Shown: piece by piece, positions 7,656-16,275 of the stretch
Numbering within the stretch: position 1 is the first letter of the stretch
How the letters are laid out: each line of letters starts with the position of its first letter
Source of the DNA: Pseudomonas viciae
Lineage (GTDB): Bacteria > Pseudomonadota > Gammaproteobacteria > Pseudomonadales > Pseudomonadaceae
Length of the DNA stretch: 64,000 nt
Reading direction: 5' to 3'
Assembly: GCF_004786035.1 (NCBI RefSeq)
Contig: NZ_CP035088.1
Location: forward strand, 5,220,001-5,284,000
Made by a program: the position numbers and the translations under genes
Notes under the pieces: model-generated
Told to the model about the DNA's origin: nothing
The model's database searches: none
Seen by the model: the letters and a program-made list of their open reading frames with translations, nothing else

Positions 7656-8753
7656 ATGTTTCGACGTCAGGCTCTGGCACTGGGCAGTCTGCTGCTCGGC
7701 GCCGTTACCCTGGGCGGCTGGACGCTGTTCAAGCAGAAGGACAAGAGTCCGCTGTTGCTTTCGGCACGGGACGATGGCGACGGCAAGCACTACGCCGTGG
7801 GCTATCGGCTGGACGGCAGCCGGGTGTTCGTCACCCAGGTCGGCCAGCGGTGCCATGACATCATCAACCATCCGACGCTGCCGATTGCGCTGTTCGTCGC
7901 CCGTCGGCCCGGCACCGAAAGCTACCTGATCGACCTGCGCGATGGTGCGCTGCTGCAAACCATCACCTCGTTGCCGAACCGGCATTTCTACGGCCACGCG
8001 GTGATCCATAACAGTGGCGAATGGTTGTATGCCACCGAGAACGACACCACCGATCCGGGACGTGGCCTGTTGGGCGTGTACCGTTTCGAAGGCGAGCGGC
8101 TGGTGCACAGCGGCGAGATTTCCACCCACGGCATCGGCCCGCACCAGGTGTCATGGATGCCCGACGGCGAGACGCTGGTGGTGGCCAATGGCGGCATTCG
8201 CACCGAGGCCGAGAGCCGGGTCGAGATGAACCTCAACGCCATGGAGCCAAGCCTGGTATTGATGCAACGCGATGGCACACTGTTGAGCAAGGAAACCCTT
8301 GCCCAGTCGATGAACAGCGTGCGTCACCTGGGCATCGCCCGCGACGGCACCATTGTCTCCGGCCAGCAGTTCATGGGCGCTGCCCACGAGCCCTCGCAAT
8401 TGCTGGCGATCAAGCGGCCAGGCCAGCCGTTCCAGGCGTTCCCGGTGCCCGAGCAGCAATTGCAGGCCATGGGGCATTACACCGCCAGCGTCGCCGTGCA
8501 CAGCGACCTGCGCCTGGTGGCCTTGACCGCGCCCCGTGGCAACCGCTTTTTCATCTGGGACCTGGACAGTGGCGAAGTACGCCTGGATGCGCCGCTGCCG
8601 GACTGTGCCGGCGTGGGTGCGGTGGCCGACGGTTTCGTCGTGACGTCGGGCCAGGGGCGTTGCCGCTATTACGACTGTCGGCAGACACAACTGGTTGCAA
8701 AACCGCTGGATCTGCCGGCAGGGCTCTGGGACAACCATTTGCATCTGGCCTGA
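7656..8753 (+). CDS. DUF1513 beta-propeller-like protein
   Basis: 365 residues. The N-terminus MFRRQALALGSLLLGAVTLGG has an RR followed by a hydrophobic run, compatible with a Tat or Sec signal. The body holds repeated beta-strand motifs such as HGIGPHQVSWMPDGETLVVANGG and DLRLVALTAPRGNRFFIWD, like WD/YVTN propellers. DUF1513 proteins accompany imelysin and DHOR genes; their function is undefined. It starts 2 bases after the imelysin stop. Confidence 0.85.
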   Translation: MFRRQALALGSLLLGAVTLGGWTLFKQKDKSPLLLSARDDGDGKHYAVGYRLDGSRVFVTQVGQRCHDIINHPTLPIALFVARRPGTESYLIDLRDGALLQTITSLPNRHFYGHAVIHNSGEWLYATENDTTDPGRGLLGVYRFEGERLVHSGEISTHGIGPHQVSWMPDGETLVVANGGIRTEAESRVEMNLNAMEPSLVLMQRDGTLLSKETLAQSMNSVRHLGIARDGTIVSGQQFMGAAHEPSQLLAIKRPGQPFQAFPVPEQQLQAMGHYTASVAVHSDLRLVALTAPRGNRFFIWDLDSGEVRLDAPLPDCAGVGAVADGFVVTSGQGRCRYYDCRQTQLVAKPLDLPAGLWDNHLHLA

Positions 8754-8908
8754 TGCAAGGGAGCGAAGCCTATCGGCGCCAAGCGCCCTGACTTTTGGGA
8801 ATATTCCTACGCCAGGCAGGCTTATAGCGGCTGGAATCGCCCGCACACTCAGAGTAATGTGCCCGCCTGTCTGTCTTTTCTCTCGGCTTTTTTCCAAGGA
8901 AGTGGAAC

Positions 8909-10057
8909 ATGCTGCGACGCCGCATGCTGATCATGTTGGGGGTTGTCCTGCTGGTTGTGCTGTTACTGGCCGGCTACAAGGCCTTCTCCGTCTACCAGCA
9001 GATCCAGATGTTTTCCGTACCGAAACCACCGGTCAGCGTCGCCGTGGCCAAGGCCGTCGAGCAGCCCTGGCAGGCCCGTCTGCCGACCGTTGGCAGCCTC
9101 AAGGCGCTGCAAGGCGTGGACCTGAGCCTGGAAACTGCCGGAACCGTGCAGAAGGTGCAGTTCCAGTCCGGGCAGAAGGTCAAGGCCGGCCAGCCGCTCC
9201 TGCAACTGGACAGTGACGTCGAAAGCGCCCTGCTGGAAACCGCCGAGGCCGACCTTGGCCTGTCACAATTGGATTTCGGTCGCGGCCGACAACTGGTGGG
9301 CAGCCAGGCGATCTCCAAAGGCGAGTTCGACCGGCTCGCGGCACAGCTGAAAAAGAACCAGGCCACGGTCAATCAACTCAAGGCATCGTTGGCCAAGAAG
9401 CACATCCTGGCGCCGTTCAGCGGCACCATTGGCATTCGCCAGGTGGACGTCGGCGACTACCTGGCCAGCGGCACAGTGATCGCCACCCTGCAGGACCTCA
9501 GCAGCCTTTACGTGGATTTCTACGTCCCCGAGCAAACGGTGCCCAGGCTCGCGGTTGCCCAGTCAGTCAACGTCAGCGTCTCGGCCTATCCCGGGCAGAA
9601 TTTCGTCGGCACCATCAGCGCGATCAACCCCAAGGTCGAGGACAGCACCCGCAACGTGCTGGTGCGCGCCACCCTGGCCAACCCCGACGGCAAACTGCTG
9701 CCCGGTATGTTCGCCAACCTGCAGGTGATCCTGCCGGACGTGGCCGCCGGCATCGTCGTACCGGAAAGCGCCGTGACCTACACCCTCTATGGCAACTCCA
9801 TGTACGTGGTGACGCAGAAAAAAGCCGCCGACGGCAGTGTCGAGAAAGACGACAAGGGCCAGCCGATCCTGATCGCCGAACGGCGCTTCGTTGAAACCGG
9901 CGAGCGACGCGACGGGCACGTGCTGGTTTCCAAAGGCGTGCAAAGCGGCGAACAAGTCGTGATCGCCGGCCAGCTCAAACTCGATAACGGTACGCCCATC
10001 GCCATCAGCGACGACAAGACCCTGACCGAACAGAACAGCCCGCCGCGCGCGGACTGA
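8909..10057 (+). CDS. mexV: RND efflux periplasmic adaptor subunit, MexV-like
   Basis: 382 residues. One N-terminal membrane anchor (LIMLGVVLLVVLLLAGYKAF), then the adaptor layout: barrel-sandwich half GTVQKVQFQSGQKVKAGQPLLQL, alpha-hairpin, second half KKHILAPFSGTIGIRQVDVGDYL, beta-barrel and membrane-proximal domain. It couples an inner-membrane RND pump to an outer-membrane channel. The gene order DUF1513-adaptor-pump matches PA4373-PA4374 (mexV)-PA4375 (mexW) of P. aeruginosa, which is the reason for the symbol. The AAGGAAG site upstream supports the start. Confidence 0.85.
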   Translation: MLRRRMLIMLGVVLLVVLLLAGYKAFSVYQQIQMFSVPKPPVSVAVAKAVEQPWQARLPTVGSLKALQGVDLSLETAGTVQKVQFQSGQKVKAGQPLLQLDSDVESALLETAEADLGLSQLDFGRGRQLVGSQAISKGEFDRLAAQLKKNQATVNQLKASLAKKHILAPFSGTIGIRQVDVGDYLASGTVIATLQDLSSLYVDFYVPEQTVPRLAVAQSVNVSVSAYPGQNFVGTISAINPKVEDSTRNVLVRATLANPDGKLLPGMFANLQVILPDVAAGIVVPESAVTYTLYGNSMYVVTQKKAADGSVEKDDKGQPILIAERRFVETGERRDGHVLVSKGVQSGEQVVIAGQLKLDNGTPIAISDDKTLTEQNSPPRAD

Positions 10058-10070
10058 TCAAGGAACCCCC

Positions 10071-13000
10071 ATGGCTTTTACCGATCCGTTCATCCGCCGT
10101 CCGGTGCTCGCCACCGTGGTCAGCCTGTTGATCGTGCTTCTGGGTTTCCAGGCCTGGAGCAAGCTGCCCCTGCGCCAGTACCCGCAGATGGAAAACGCCC
10201 TGATCACAGTGACCACCGCTTACCCCGGGGCCAACGCCGAAACCATCCAGGGCTACATCACCCAACCGATGCAGCAGAGCCTGGCCAGTGCCGAAGGCAT
10301 CGACTACATGACCTCGGTCAGCCGCCAGAACTTCTCGGTGATATCGGTCTATGCCCGCATCGGCGCCAACAGCGACCGACTCTTTACCGAACTGCTGGCC
10401 AAGGCCAACGAGGTCAAGAACCAACTGCCCCAGGACGCCGAAGACCCGGTGCTCAGCCGCGAGGCCGCCGATGCCTCGGCACTGATGTACATCAGTTTCT
10501 TCAGCAAGGAACTGAACAACCCGCAAATCACCGACTACCTCTCACGGGTGATCCAGCCCAAGCTGGCGACACTGCCGGGCATGGCCGAAGCGGAGATTCT
10601 CGGCAACCAGGTCTTCGCCATGCGCCTGTGGCTGGACCCGGTCAAGCTCGCCGGCTTCGGCCTGACCGCCACCGACGTGACCAATGCCGTGCGCCAGCAC
10701 AATTTCCTCTCCGCTGCCGGTGAAGTGAAAGGCGAGTATGTGGTCACCAGCATCAACGCCAACACCGAACTCAAGTCCGCCGAGACCTTCGCCGCGATCC
10801 CGCTCAAGACCGACGGCGACAGCCGCGTGTTGTTGCGGGACGTGGCCCGCGTGGAAATGGGTGCCGAGAACTACGACACCATCAGCTCCTTTGGTGGCAC
10901 GCCCTCGGTGTACATCGGGATCAAGGCCACGCCCGGCGCCAACCCGCTGGATGTGATCAAGGAAGTGCGCAAGATCATGCCGGACATGGAGGCCCAGCTC
11001 CCGACCAACCTCAAGGCCGAGATCGCCTACGACGCCACCCTGTTCATCCAGGCTTCCATCGACGAGGTGGTAAAAACCCTGTTCGAGGCGGTGCTGATCG
11101 TCATCGTCGTGGTCTTCTTGTTCCTCGGCGCACTGCGCTCAGTGGTCATCCCGGTGGTGACCATCCCGCTGTCGATGATCGGCGTGATGTTCTTCATGCA
11201 ATTGATGGGCTACTCGCTGAACCTCCTGACGCTGCTGGCCATGGTGCTGGCCATCGGTCTGGTGGTGGACGATGCCATCGTGGTGGTGGAAAACATCCAC
11301 CGGCACATCGAGGAAGGCAAGAGCCCGTTCGAGGCCGCGATTGAAGGTGCTCGGGAAATCGCCATGCCGGTGGTTTCGATGACCATCACCCTGGCAGCGG
11401 TGTACGCGCCGATTGGCCTGCTCGAAGGGCTGACCGGAGCGTTGTTCAAGGAGTTCGCGTTGACACTGGCCGGGGCGGTGGTGATTTCCGGGATCGTCGC
11501 CCTGACCCTGTCGCCGATGATGTGCGCCCTGCTGCTGCGTCATGACGAGAACCCGTCGGGGCTGGCCCATCGGTTGGACGTGGTCTTCGAACGCTTGAAG
11601 AGCCGCTACCAGCGCCTGCTTCACGGCACCCTCAATGCCCGCCCGGTAGTGCTGGTGTTCGCCGGGATCATCCTGCTGCTGATTCCGGTGCTGATCATGT
11701 TCACCAAGTCCGAATTGGCACCCGACGAGGACCAGGGCATCATTTTCATGATGGCCAATGCCCCGAAGACGACCAACCTCGACTACCTGAACGCCTACAC
11801 CGATCACTTCATCACGATCTTCAAGGAGTTCCCCGAGTACTACTCCTCGTTCCAGATCAACGGCTACAACGGCGTGCAGTCCGGCATCGGCGGCTTCCTG
11901 CTCAAGCCCTGGAACGAACGCAGCCGCACCCAGATGGAAATCCTGCCTGAAGTCCAGGCCAAGCTGGAGAACATTCCCGGCTTGCAGATTTTCGGCTTCA
12001 ACCTGCCCTCGCTGCCGGGCACCGGCGAAGGCCTGCCATTTGCCTTCGTCATCAACTCGCCGAAGGATTACGCCACACTGTTGGAGATCGCCGAGCGGGT
12101 TAAGGCACGCTCATTGGAATCCGGCAAATTTGCCTTCATGGACATTGACCTTGCCTTCGACAAACCCGAGGTGGTGGTAGACATCGATCGCGCCAAGGCG
12201 GCCCAGATGGGGGTTTCGATGCAGGACCTGGGCGGTACCCTGGCAACCCTGCTGGGTGAATCCGAGATCAACCGTTTCACCATCGAAGGACGCAGCTACA
12301 AGGTCATTGCCCAGGTTGAACGGCCATTTCGAGACAACCCGGATTGGTTGAACAATTACTACGTGAAAAATACCCAGGGTGAGCTGCTGCCGCTGTCCAC
12401 CCTGATCAAGGTCAGCGACCGGGCGCGGCCACGGCAACTGAATCAGTTCCAGCAGCTCAATGCGGTCACAATTTCCGGCTTTCCCATCGTGAGCATGGGC
12501 GAAGCCATCGAGACGGTCCGCCAGATCGCCCGGGAAGAAGCACCAGTAGGGTTCGCCTTCGATTACGCCGGAGCTTCGCGACAATTCGTCCAGGAAGGCA
12601 GCGCACTGTGGGTCACCTTTGCCCTGGCCCTGGCGATTATCTTCCTGGTGCTGGCGGCCCAGTTCGAAAGCTTCCGGGATCCGCTGGTGATCCTGGTAAC
12701 GGTGCCACTGTCCATTTGCGGCGCGTTGATTCCGCTGTTCCTTGGCTGGTCGAGCATGAACATCTATACCCAGGTGGGGCTGGTGACGCTGATCGGCCTG
12801 ATCAGCAAGCACGGCATCCTGATCGTCGAATTCGCCAACCAGTTGCGCCAGGAACAGGGCCTGACGCCACGGGAAGCCGTGGAACAAGCCGCGTCGATTC
12901 GCCTGCGACCGGTGCTGATGACCACCGCGGCGATGGTGTTTGGCATGGTGCCACTGATCCTGGCCACCGGTGCCGGTGCGGTGAGCCGCTTCGACATCGG

Positions 13001-13097
13001 CACGGTGATCGCTACCGGGATGTCGATTGGCACCTTGTTCACACTGTTCGTGCTGCCTTGCGTCTACACACTGCTGGCCAAGCCGGACAAACCCTGA
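10071..13097 (+). CDS. mexW: RND multidrug efflux transporter, MexW-like
   Basis: 1008 residues, usual length for HAE/RND pumps. N-terminus MAFTDPFIRRPVLATVVSLLI gives TM1; the GLVVDDAIVVVENIHRHIEEG motif with the adjacent Asp pair of the proton relay is in TM4; the second membrane half includes LAAQFESFRDPLVILVTVPL and GLISKHGILIVEFAN. Two large periplasmic loops are present. It starts 13 bases after the adaptor. No outer-membrane channel gene follows, so it must borrow one encoded elsewhere, as MexVW does with OprM in P. aeruginosa. Substrate range is not deducible. Confidence 0.9.
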   Translation: MAFTDPFIRRPVLATVVSLLIVLLGFQAWSKLPLRQYPQMENALITVTTAYPGANAETIQGYITQPMQQSLASAEGIDYMTSVSRQNFSVISVYARIGANSDRLFTELLAKANEVKNQLPQDAEDPVLSREAADASALMYISFFSKELNNPQITDYLSRVIQPKLATLPGMAEAEILGNQVFAMRLWLDPVKLAGFGLTATDVTNAVRQHNFLSAAGEVKGEYVVTSINANTELKSAETFAAIPLKTDGDSRVLLRDVARVEMGAENYDTISSFGGTPSVYIGIKATPGANPLDVIKEVRKIMPDMEAQLPTNLKAEIAYDATLFIQASIDEVVKTLFEAVLIVIVVVFLFLGALRSVVIPVVTIPLSMIGVMFFMQLMGYSLNLLTLLAMVLAIGLVVDDAIVVVENIHRHIEEGKSPFEAAIEGAREIAMPVVSMTITLAAVYAPIGLLEGLTGALFKEFALTLAGAVVISGIVALTLSPMMCALLLRHDENPSGLAHRLDVVFERLKSRYQRLLHGTLNARPVVLVFAGIILLLIPVLIMFTKSELAPDEDQGIIFMMANAPKTTNLDYLNAYTDHFITIFKEFPEYYSSFQINGYNGVQSGIGGFLLKPWNERSRTQMEILPEVQAKLENIPGLQIFGFNLPSLPGTGEGLPFAFVINSPKDYATLLEIAERVKARSLESGKFAFMDIDLAFDKPEVVVDIDRAKAAQMGVSMQDLGGTLATLLGESEINRFTIEGRSYKVIAQVERPFRDNPDWLNNYYVKNTQGELLPLSTLIKVSDRARPRQLNQFQQLNAVTISGFPIVSMGEAIETVRQIAREEAPVGFAFDYAGASRQFVQEGSALWVTFALALAIIFLVLAAQFESFRDPLVILVTVPLSICGALIPLFLGWSSMNIYTQVGLVTLIGLISKHGILIVEFANQLRQEQGLTPREAVEQAASIRLRPVLMTTAAMVFGMVPLILATGAGAVSRFDIGTVIATGMSIGTLFTLFVLPCVYTLLAKPDKP

Positions 13098-13138
13098 GGA
13101 CTGTTCAAACACACCTCATTTTGGTACGGGATGCTGTT

Positions 13139-13166
13139 GTGGCGAGGGAGCTTGCTCCCTCGCCAC
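13139..13166. repeat. REP palindrome (GTGGCGAGGGAGC type)
   Basis: Palindrome beginning GTGGCGAGGGAGC and ending GCTCCCTCGCCAC, essentially identical to the one at 5001-5028, placed 41 bases after the mexW-like stop. Confidence 0.85.
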
Positions 13167-13219
13167 AGGGTGAGTATTTGGCTGCAGACGGGGGGAGGCA
13201 TTGAAGAACCTCTACGCAA

Positions 13220-13253
13220 AAATAAAGGCCTCACATAGGTGAGGCCTTTATTT
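13220..13253. terminator. Bidirectional intrinsic terminator
   Basis: Perfect 15-bp stem AAATAAAGGCCTCAC / GTGAGGCCTTTATTT with loop ATAG, with A- and T-rich flanks on both sides. It separates the rightward pump operon from the leftward orf222-inaA operon and can serve both. Confidence 0.88.
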
Positions 13254-13267
13254 TGGCTTCATGATGC

Positions 13268-13495
13268 TCAACTCTGCGGCCTCATCCCTTGAGAAAGACT
13301 GAACATGAACAGCAGCAGATCATTATCCGGTCGGATCGCCTCGCTGGCCTTGACCACCCTGGGCACAGGGCAATGGGCGTCGATGTGGGAAGCACTGAGG
13401 ATCTGCGAACGCGGCTGTTCCCATACAGCCACCGCCATCGATGCAACTGCCAGGGCTCCTACTAAAAATAAACCTCTAGCAATTTCTAGTTTCAT
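13268..13495 (-). CDS. Small exported/membrane protein of the ColR-linked operon
   Basis: 75 residues, start ATG at 13493-13495. One hydrophobic N-terminal helix (MKLEIARGLFLVGALAVASM) that could be a signal or anchor, then a short hydrophilic part with one Cys. It begins 2 bases after the inaA stop, so it is the last gene of the methyltransferase-inaA operon, ending just before the terminator at 13220-13253. In P. putida a third gene (PP0905) also follows inaA and belongs to the ColR regulon; whether this is its homologue was not checked. Function unknown. Confidence 0.75.
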   Translation of the reverse strand: MKLEIARGLFLVGALAVASMAVAVWEQPRSQILSASHIDAHCPVPRVVKASEAIRPDNDLLLFMFSLSQGMRPQS

Positions 13496-13497
13496 CG

Positions 13498-14208
13498 CTA
13501 TAAACCTTTGATAGCGCTGCCAAACGCCGCCTCATAAAAGTAGACGAGTTTTTTCCAGTCGGCGTCGCTGAACGACGAATGGCGCCGCAGCTGCTTCAGG
13601 TCATGGGATGCAGCGCTCCGGGCAGTCAGGCGCTGGCGACACTTTTCAAAATCCAGCAAGGCCACTTCGGCCCGGGCCGCCTCACCCTCCCCGGTCACGC
13701 GCACAAACACGTGCTTGATGTAGATACAACCATGCTGCCAACGGCCCATGTGCATGCGGGCCAGGCTTTCAGCCAATGCTGCGAGGATTTGGTCATGCAC
13801 TGCTTCCCCATGACGCTCGCGCCCACCTGCGGCATACCAATGCTTGATCTCTTCGAAACCTTCGAGTGCCTGGGTCACCAGCAGCGCACGCCACTTATGA
13901 ACCGGGTCCCGCTGGGCACCACAGAAAATGAGCTGGGGGACGCGCACACCAAGCCGGGTCAACGCCAGGAGTGCATCCCGCTCACGCAACACAGTCGGTC
14001 GACCGAACGGGTACAGCCAACTGCGATGAATATGGCCGGTCTGACGCTTGGCATACAACAGCTTGCCATCCTTGCTCTTGATCCGCTGCACACCGCTTTC
14101 ACCGCCACGGCGCACATTGGGTTCTTCCACCCACTCCCCCTGCTGACTCCAGAAGTATTCGAAGTCGTCAAAGGGAATCGTTGATGCCTGCGCTACCTGG
14201 ACACCCAT
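13498..14208 (-). CDS. inaA: InaA/WapQ-type lipopolysaccharide kinase family protein
   Basis: 236 residues from ATG 14206-14208 (MGVQVAQASTIPFDDFEYFW), chosen over the longer frame because it starts just after the preceding gene's stop. Kinase-like elements: GGESGVQRIK loop, KRQTGHIHRSWLYPFGRPTVLRE, LARMHMGRWQHGCIYIKHVFV and the LLDFEKCRQR segment acting as the DFG-like metal site. InaA/WapQ proteins phosphorylate LPS inner-core heptose. Located downstream of colRS and a 222-residue methyltransferase, as reported for P. fluorescens WCS365 and P. putida, where ColR controls this operon and outer-membrane quality. Confidence 0.88.
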   Translation of the reverse strand: MGVQVAQASTIPFDDFEYFWSQQGEWVEEPNVRRGGESGVQRIKSKDGKLLYAKRQTGHIHRSWLYPFGRPTVLRERDALLALTRLGVRVPQLIFCGAQRDPVHKWRALLVTQALEGFEEIKHWYAAGGRERHGEAVHDQILAALAESLARMHMGRWQHGCIYIKHVFVRVTGEGEAARAEVALLDFEKCRQRLTARSAASHDLKQLRRHSSFSDADWKKLVYFYEAAFGSAIKGL

Positions 14209-14212
14209 GCCG

Positions 14213-14881
14213 TCACCTCTTGCGTAATACGTAAACTCGCCACATGGCATACAGCGGTAGAAAATCCAGTCGTTCCTGAATGCGAAACCCGGCCTGCCGA
14301 AACTCTTCTTCTACTGTAGCGACCGGTAACACAAATCGATTCTGGTAGGTTCTTTGCCCACGAGTGCGCTCCTCGCGCTTGCGTTTCCAGGCCTTGAAAT
14401 TGCCATCGACCCACAACGAAACGATCACGCTATCGCGGGTGACACGCTCCAATTCCCTGAGAATCGCCAGTCGATGCGCGGGTTCACCGATGTGGTGCAA
14501 CAGACGCATGCAAAAAACGCTGTCGACGGCGTTATCAGGTAAAGCAATGTCGAACGCAGAAGTGTGCAAGGGTTGTACCCGTTTCACGACATCAGCCGGT
14601 TGAGACGTCAATGCGGTCTGGAGCATGGCTTGGGAATTGTCCGCGCCGATGATCACCCGATTCGGCTTTTCGGCCAACAAGGGCCAGAAGCGCCCGGCAC
14701 CGCAGGGCAGATCCAGCACCAGACCCGGATCGCCCACAAGCGCTAACGCGCGCCTGGCCAGTTGTTGATCTCTCAGGTTGGAAAGACGGCGACTCACACC
14801 GCTGCGATGCTTACGAAAATATCTTCGGGCATGCTGCTCATCGTATTTTTCGGAAAAATCGAGCTTGATGGGTTTGGACAT
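14213..14881 (-). CDS. Class I SAM-dependent methyltransferase (orf222 type)
   Basis: 222 residues, the same length that gave the name orf222 to the gene after colRS in P. fluorescens. SAM-binding motif I is VLDLPCGAGRFWPLLAE, motif II-like VIIGADNSQAM, and post-motif CMRLLHHI. The substrate is unknown; operon linkage with an LPS core kinase suggests a cell-surface lipid or sugar. First gene of the operon methyltransferase-inaA-small protein; a candidate ColR box lies 59-74 bases upstream. Confidence 0.85.
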   Translation of the reverse strand: MSKPIKLDFSEKYDEQHARRYFRKHRSGVSRRLSNLRDQQLARRALALVGDPGLVLDLPCGAGRFWPLLAEKPNRVIIGADNSQAMLQTALTSQPADVVKRVQPLHTSAFDIALPDNAVDSVFCMRLLHHIGEPAHRLAILRELERVTRDSVIVSLWVDGNFKAWKRKREERTRGQRTYQNRFVLPVATVEEEFRQAGFRIQERLDFLPLYAMWRVYVLRKR

Positions 14882-14939
14882 TGAGGAGGGCCTCTCTTTC
14901 TGATCAGCCCCACCTTATGAATTGGTTTGTCATCTCTTT

Positions 14940-14955
14940 GTGAAAAAAAAGTCAT
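14940..14955 (-). promoter_or_regulatory. Candidate ColR-binding box before the methyltransferase-inaA operon
   Basis: Minus-strand ATGACTTTTTTTTCAC agrees with the reported P. putida ColR consensus (Y)(Y)NA(S)NN(Y)TTTTTCAC at all fixed positions except the first. It overlaps the U-tract of the colRS terminator. The consensus is recalled from published ColR work and should be confirmed. Confidence 0.6.
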
Positions 14956-14984
14956 GTAAACAACCCAATGTTTACAAGACTTTT
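14945..14984 (-). terminator. Terminator of colRS overlapping the ColR box
   Basis: A 15-bp stem with one mismatch (arms 14947-14961 and 14970-14984), 8-base loop, followed on the minus strand by a run of eight T in total. The stem is AT-rich (includes GTAAAC/GTTTAC), so termination may be leaky. It begins 14 bases after the colS stop. Confidence 0.7.
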
Positions 14985-14997
14985 CCAAGCCAAGGGC

Positions 14998-16275
14998 TCA
15001 CCCCTTCGAACTCAACTCCACCTCGAAATGGCACCCGCTGGGTTCCATCGTGCTGAGGCTGACCGTCCAGCCCTGGTTCTCGCAAATCCGTTGCACCAGT
15101 GACAACCCCAACCCCAGCCCCTCGCCACGCTTTTCATTGCCGCGTACAAACGGCTCGAACATCGCCTCGCGCTTCTCCTCCGGGATGCCCACGCCGCTGT
15201 CCTCGACCACGAATCCGGTAGTGGTCAACGAGAGGCGGATGAAACCCTGGTCGGTGTAGTGCAAGGCATTTCGCAGCAGGTTGCCCATGACCGCGGTCAG
15301 GAATGTGGCGTTATACAGCGTGTCGACGGTTTGCCCCGGTTCGAAGATCAGCATGAGGCCTTTTGATTCGATGGGACCACGCCACACCCCGAGGAGGTTT
15401 TCAGCCACCTGGGCAAGGGTCAGCCGAGGTGACATGCCGTTGTCTTCACGCTCTGCCCTGGCGAGCATCAAGAAGGTTTGCACCAGCTCGCGCATCTCTT
15501 CGCTGGCCCGGCTAATGCGCTCCACCTGCGTGCGGCCACGCGGATCCAGGGCCGGGTTTTCCAACAGCAGCTCGCAGGAGGTCGCCAGGACCATCAACGG
15601 TGTACGCAACTCGTGGCTCACGTCGCTGGTGAACAACCGCTCGCGAGTCAAGGCCTGGCGCAACCGACCCAGTGTCGCGTCGAACGCCACGGCCAGTTCG
15701 CCCACTTCATCGGCGGCGTAATCCGGAGCCAGCGGCGGAGCGAGTCCGAGGAGCTGGTCGCGATGCCGTACCTGCTGGGCCAAGCGAACCACGGGGGCCA
15801 TCACCCGACGTGCCAGGACCCAGCCCAGGAATACCGCCAGCGCCAAGCTGAGCACGAAGCCCACCAGCACCACGGCGAACAGCACGCGCTCACGTTCCTC
15901 GAAGTCGCTCTGGTCTTGCAACAGCACGTAGTGCCGACCGTCAACGATCTCGACCATGGCGTGATAGGACAATTGCTCGCGAAACACCTCGTGGAAACCA
16001 CGCTCCAGGTGACGCAGATCCTTGGGCAACTCGAAGTCACCCGGGCCGCCGCTGAAATAAAACAACTGGTCAGGTTCCGGACGATGGTTCCAGTCCGAGA
16101 CGCTGTCCATCAGGAGCAGGCGTTGCAGATCGCCGCCAAGTCCGGCGGAAATCAGCTTTTCTTCCACCAGGTGGACCGTCGCCACGATGCCCATGGCGAA
16201 CGCCCCGGCGACCAACGCGCTCATCAGCGCAAACGCGATGATGATCCGTTGGGCAAGGCTCTGCTTAAACTCCAT
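14998..16275 (-). CDS. colS: Sensor histidine kinase ColS (metal sensing)
   Basis: 425 residues. TM1 near 10-33, a periplasmic loop of about 95 residues, TM2 near 133-155, HAMP, HisKA with H221 (DVSHELRTPLMVL) and HATPase (NLLRNALHY, DSGVGIPEE, GLGLGLSLV). The periplasmic part has H35, E38, D57, H105 and the ExxE motif E126-E129, the residues reported as the Zn/Fe-binding set of P. putida ColS, at the same numbering. It phosphorylates ColR and drives envelope-protective genes. It starts upstream of the colR stop by 11 bases (overlapping genes). Confidence 0.93.
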   Translation of the reverse strand: MEFKQSLAQRIIIAFALMSALVAGAFAMGIVATVHLVEEKLISAGLGGDLQRLLLMDSVSDWNHRPEPDQLFYFSGGPGDFELPKDLRHLERGFHEVFREQLSYHAMVEIVDGRHYVLLQDQSDFEERERVLFAVVLVGFVLSLALAVFLGWVLARRVMAPVVRLAQQVRHRDQLLGLAPPLAPDYAADEVGELAVAFDATLGRLRQALTRERLFTSDVSHELRTPLMVLATSCELLLENPALDPRGRTQVERISRASEEMRELVQTFLMLARAEREDNGMSPRLTLAQVAENLLGVWRGPIESKGLMLIFEPGQTVDTLYNATFLTAVMGNLLRNALHYTDQGFIRLSLTTTGFVVEDSGVGIPEEKREAMFEPFVRGNEKRGEGLGLGLSLVQRICENQGWTVSLSTMEPSGCHFEVELSSKG

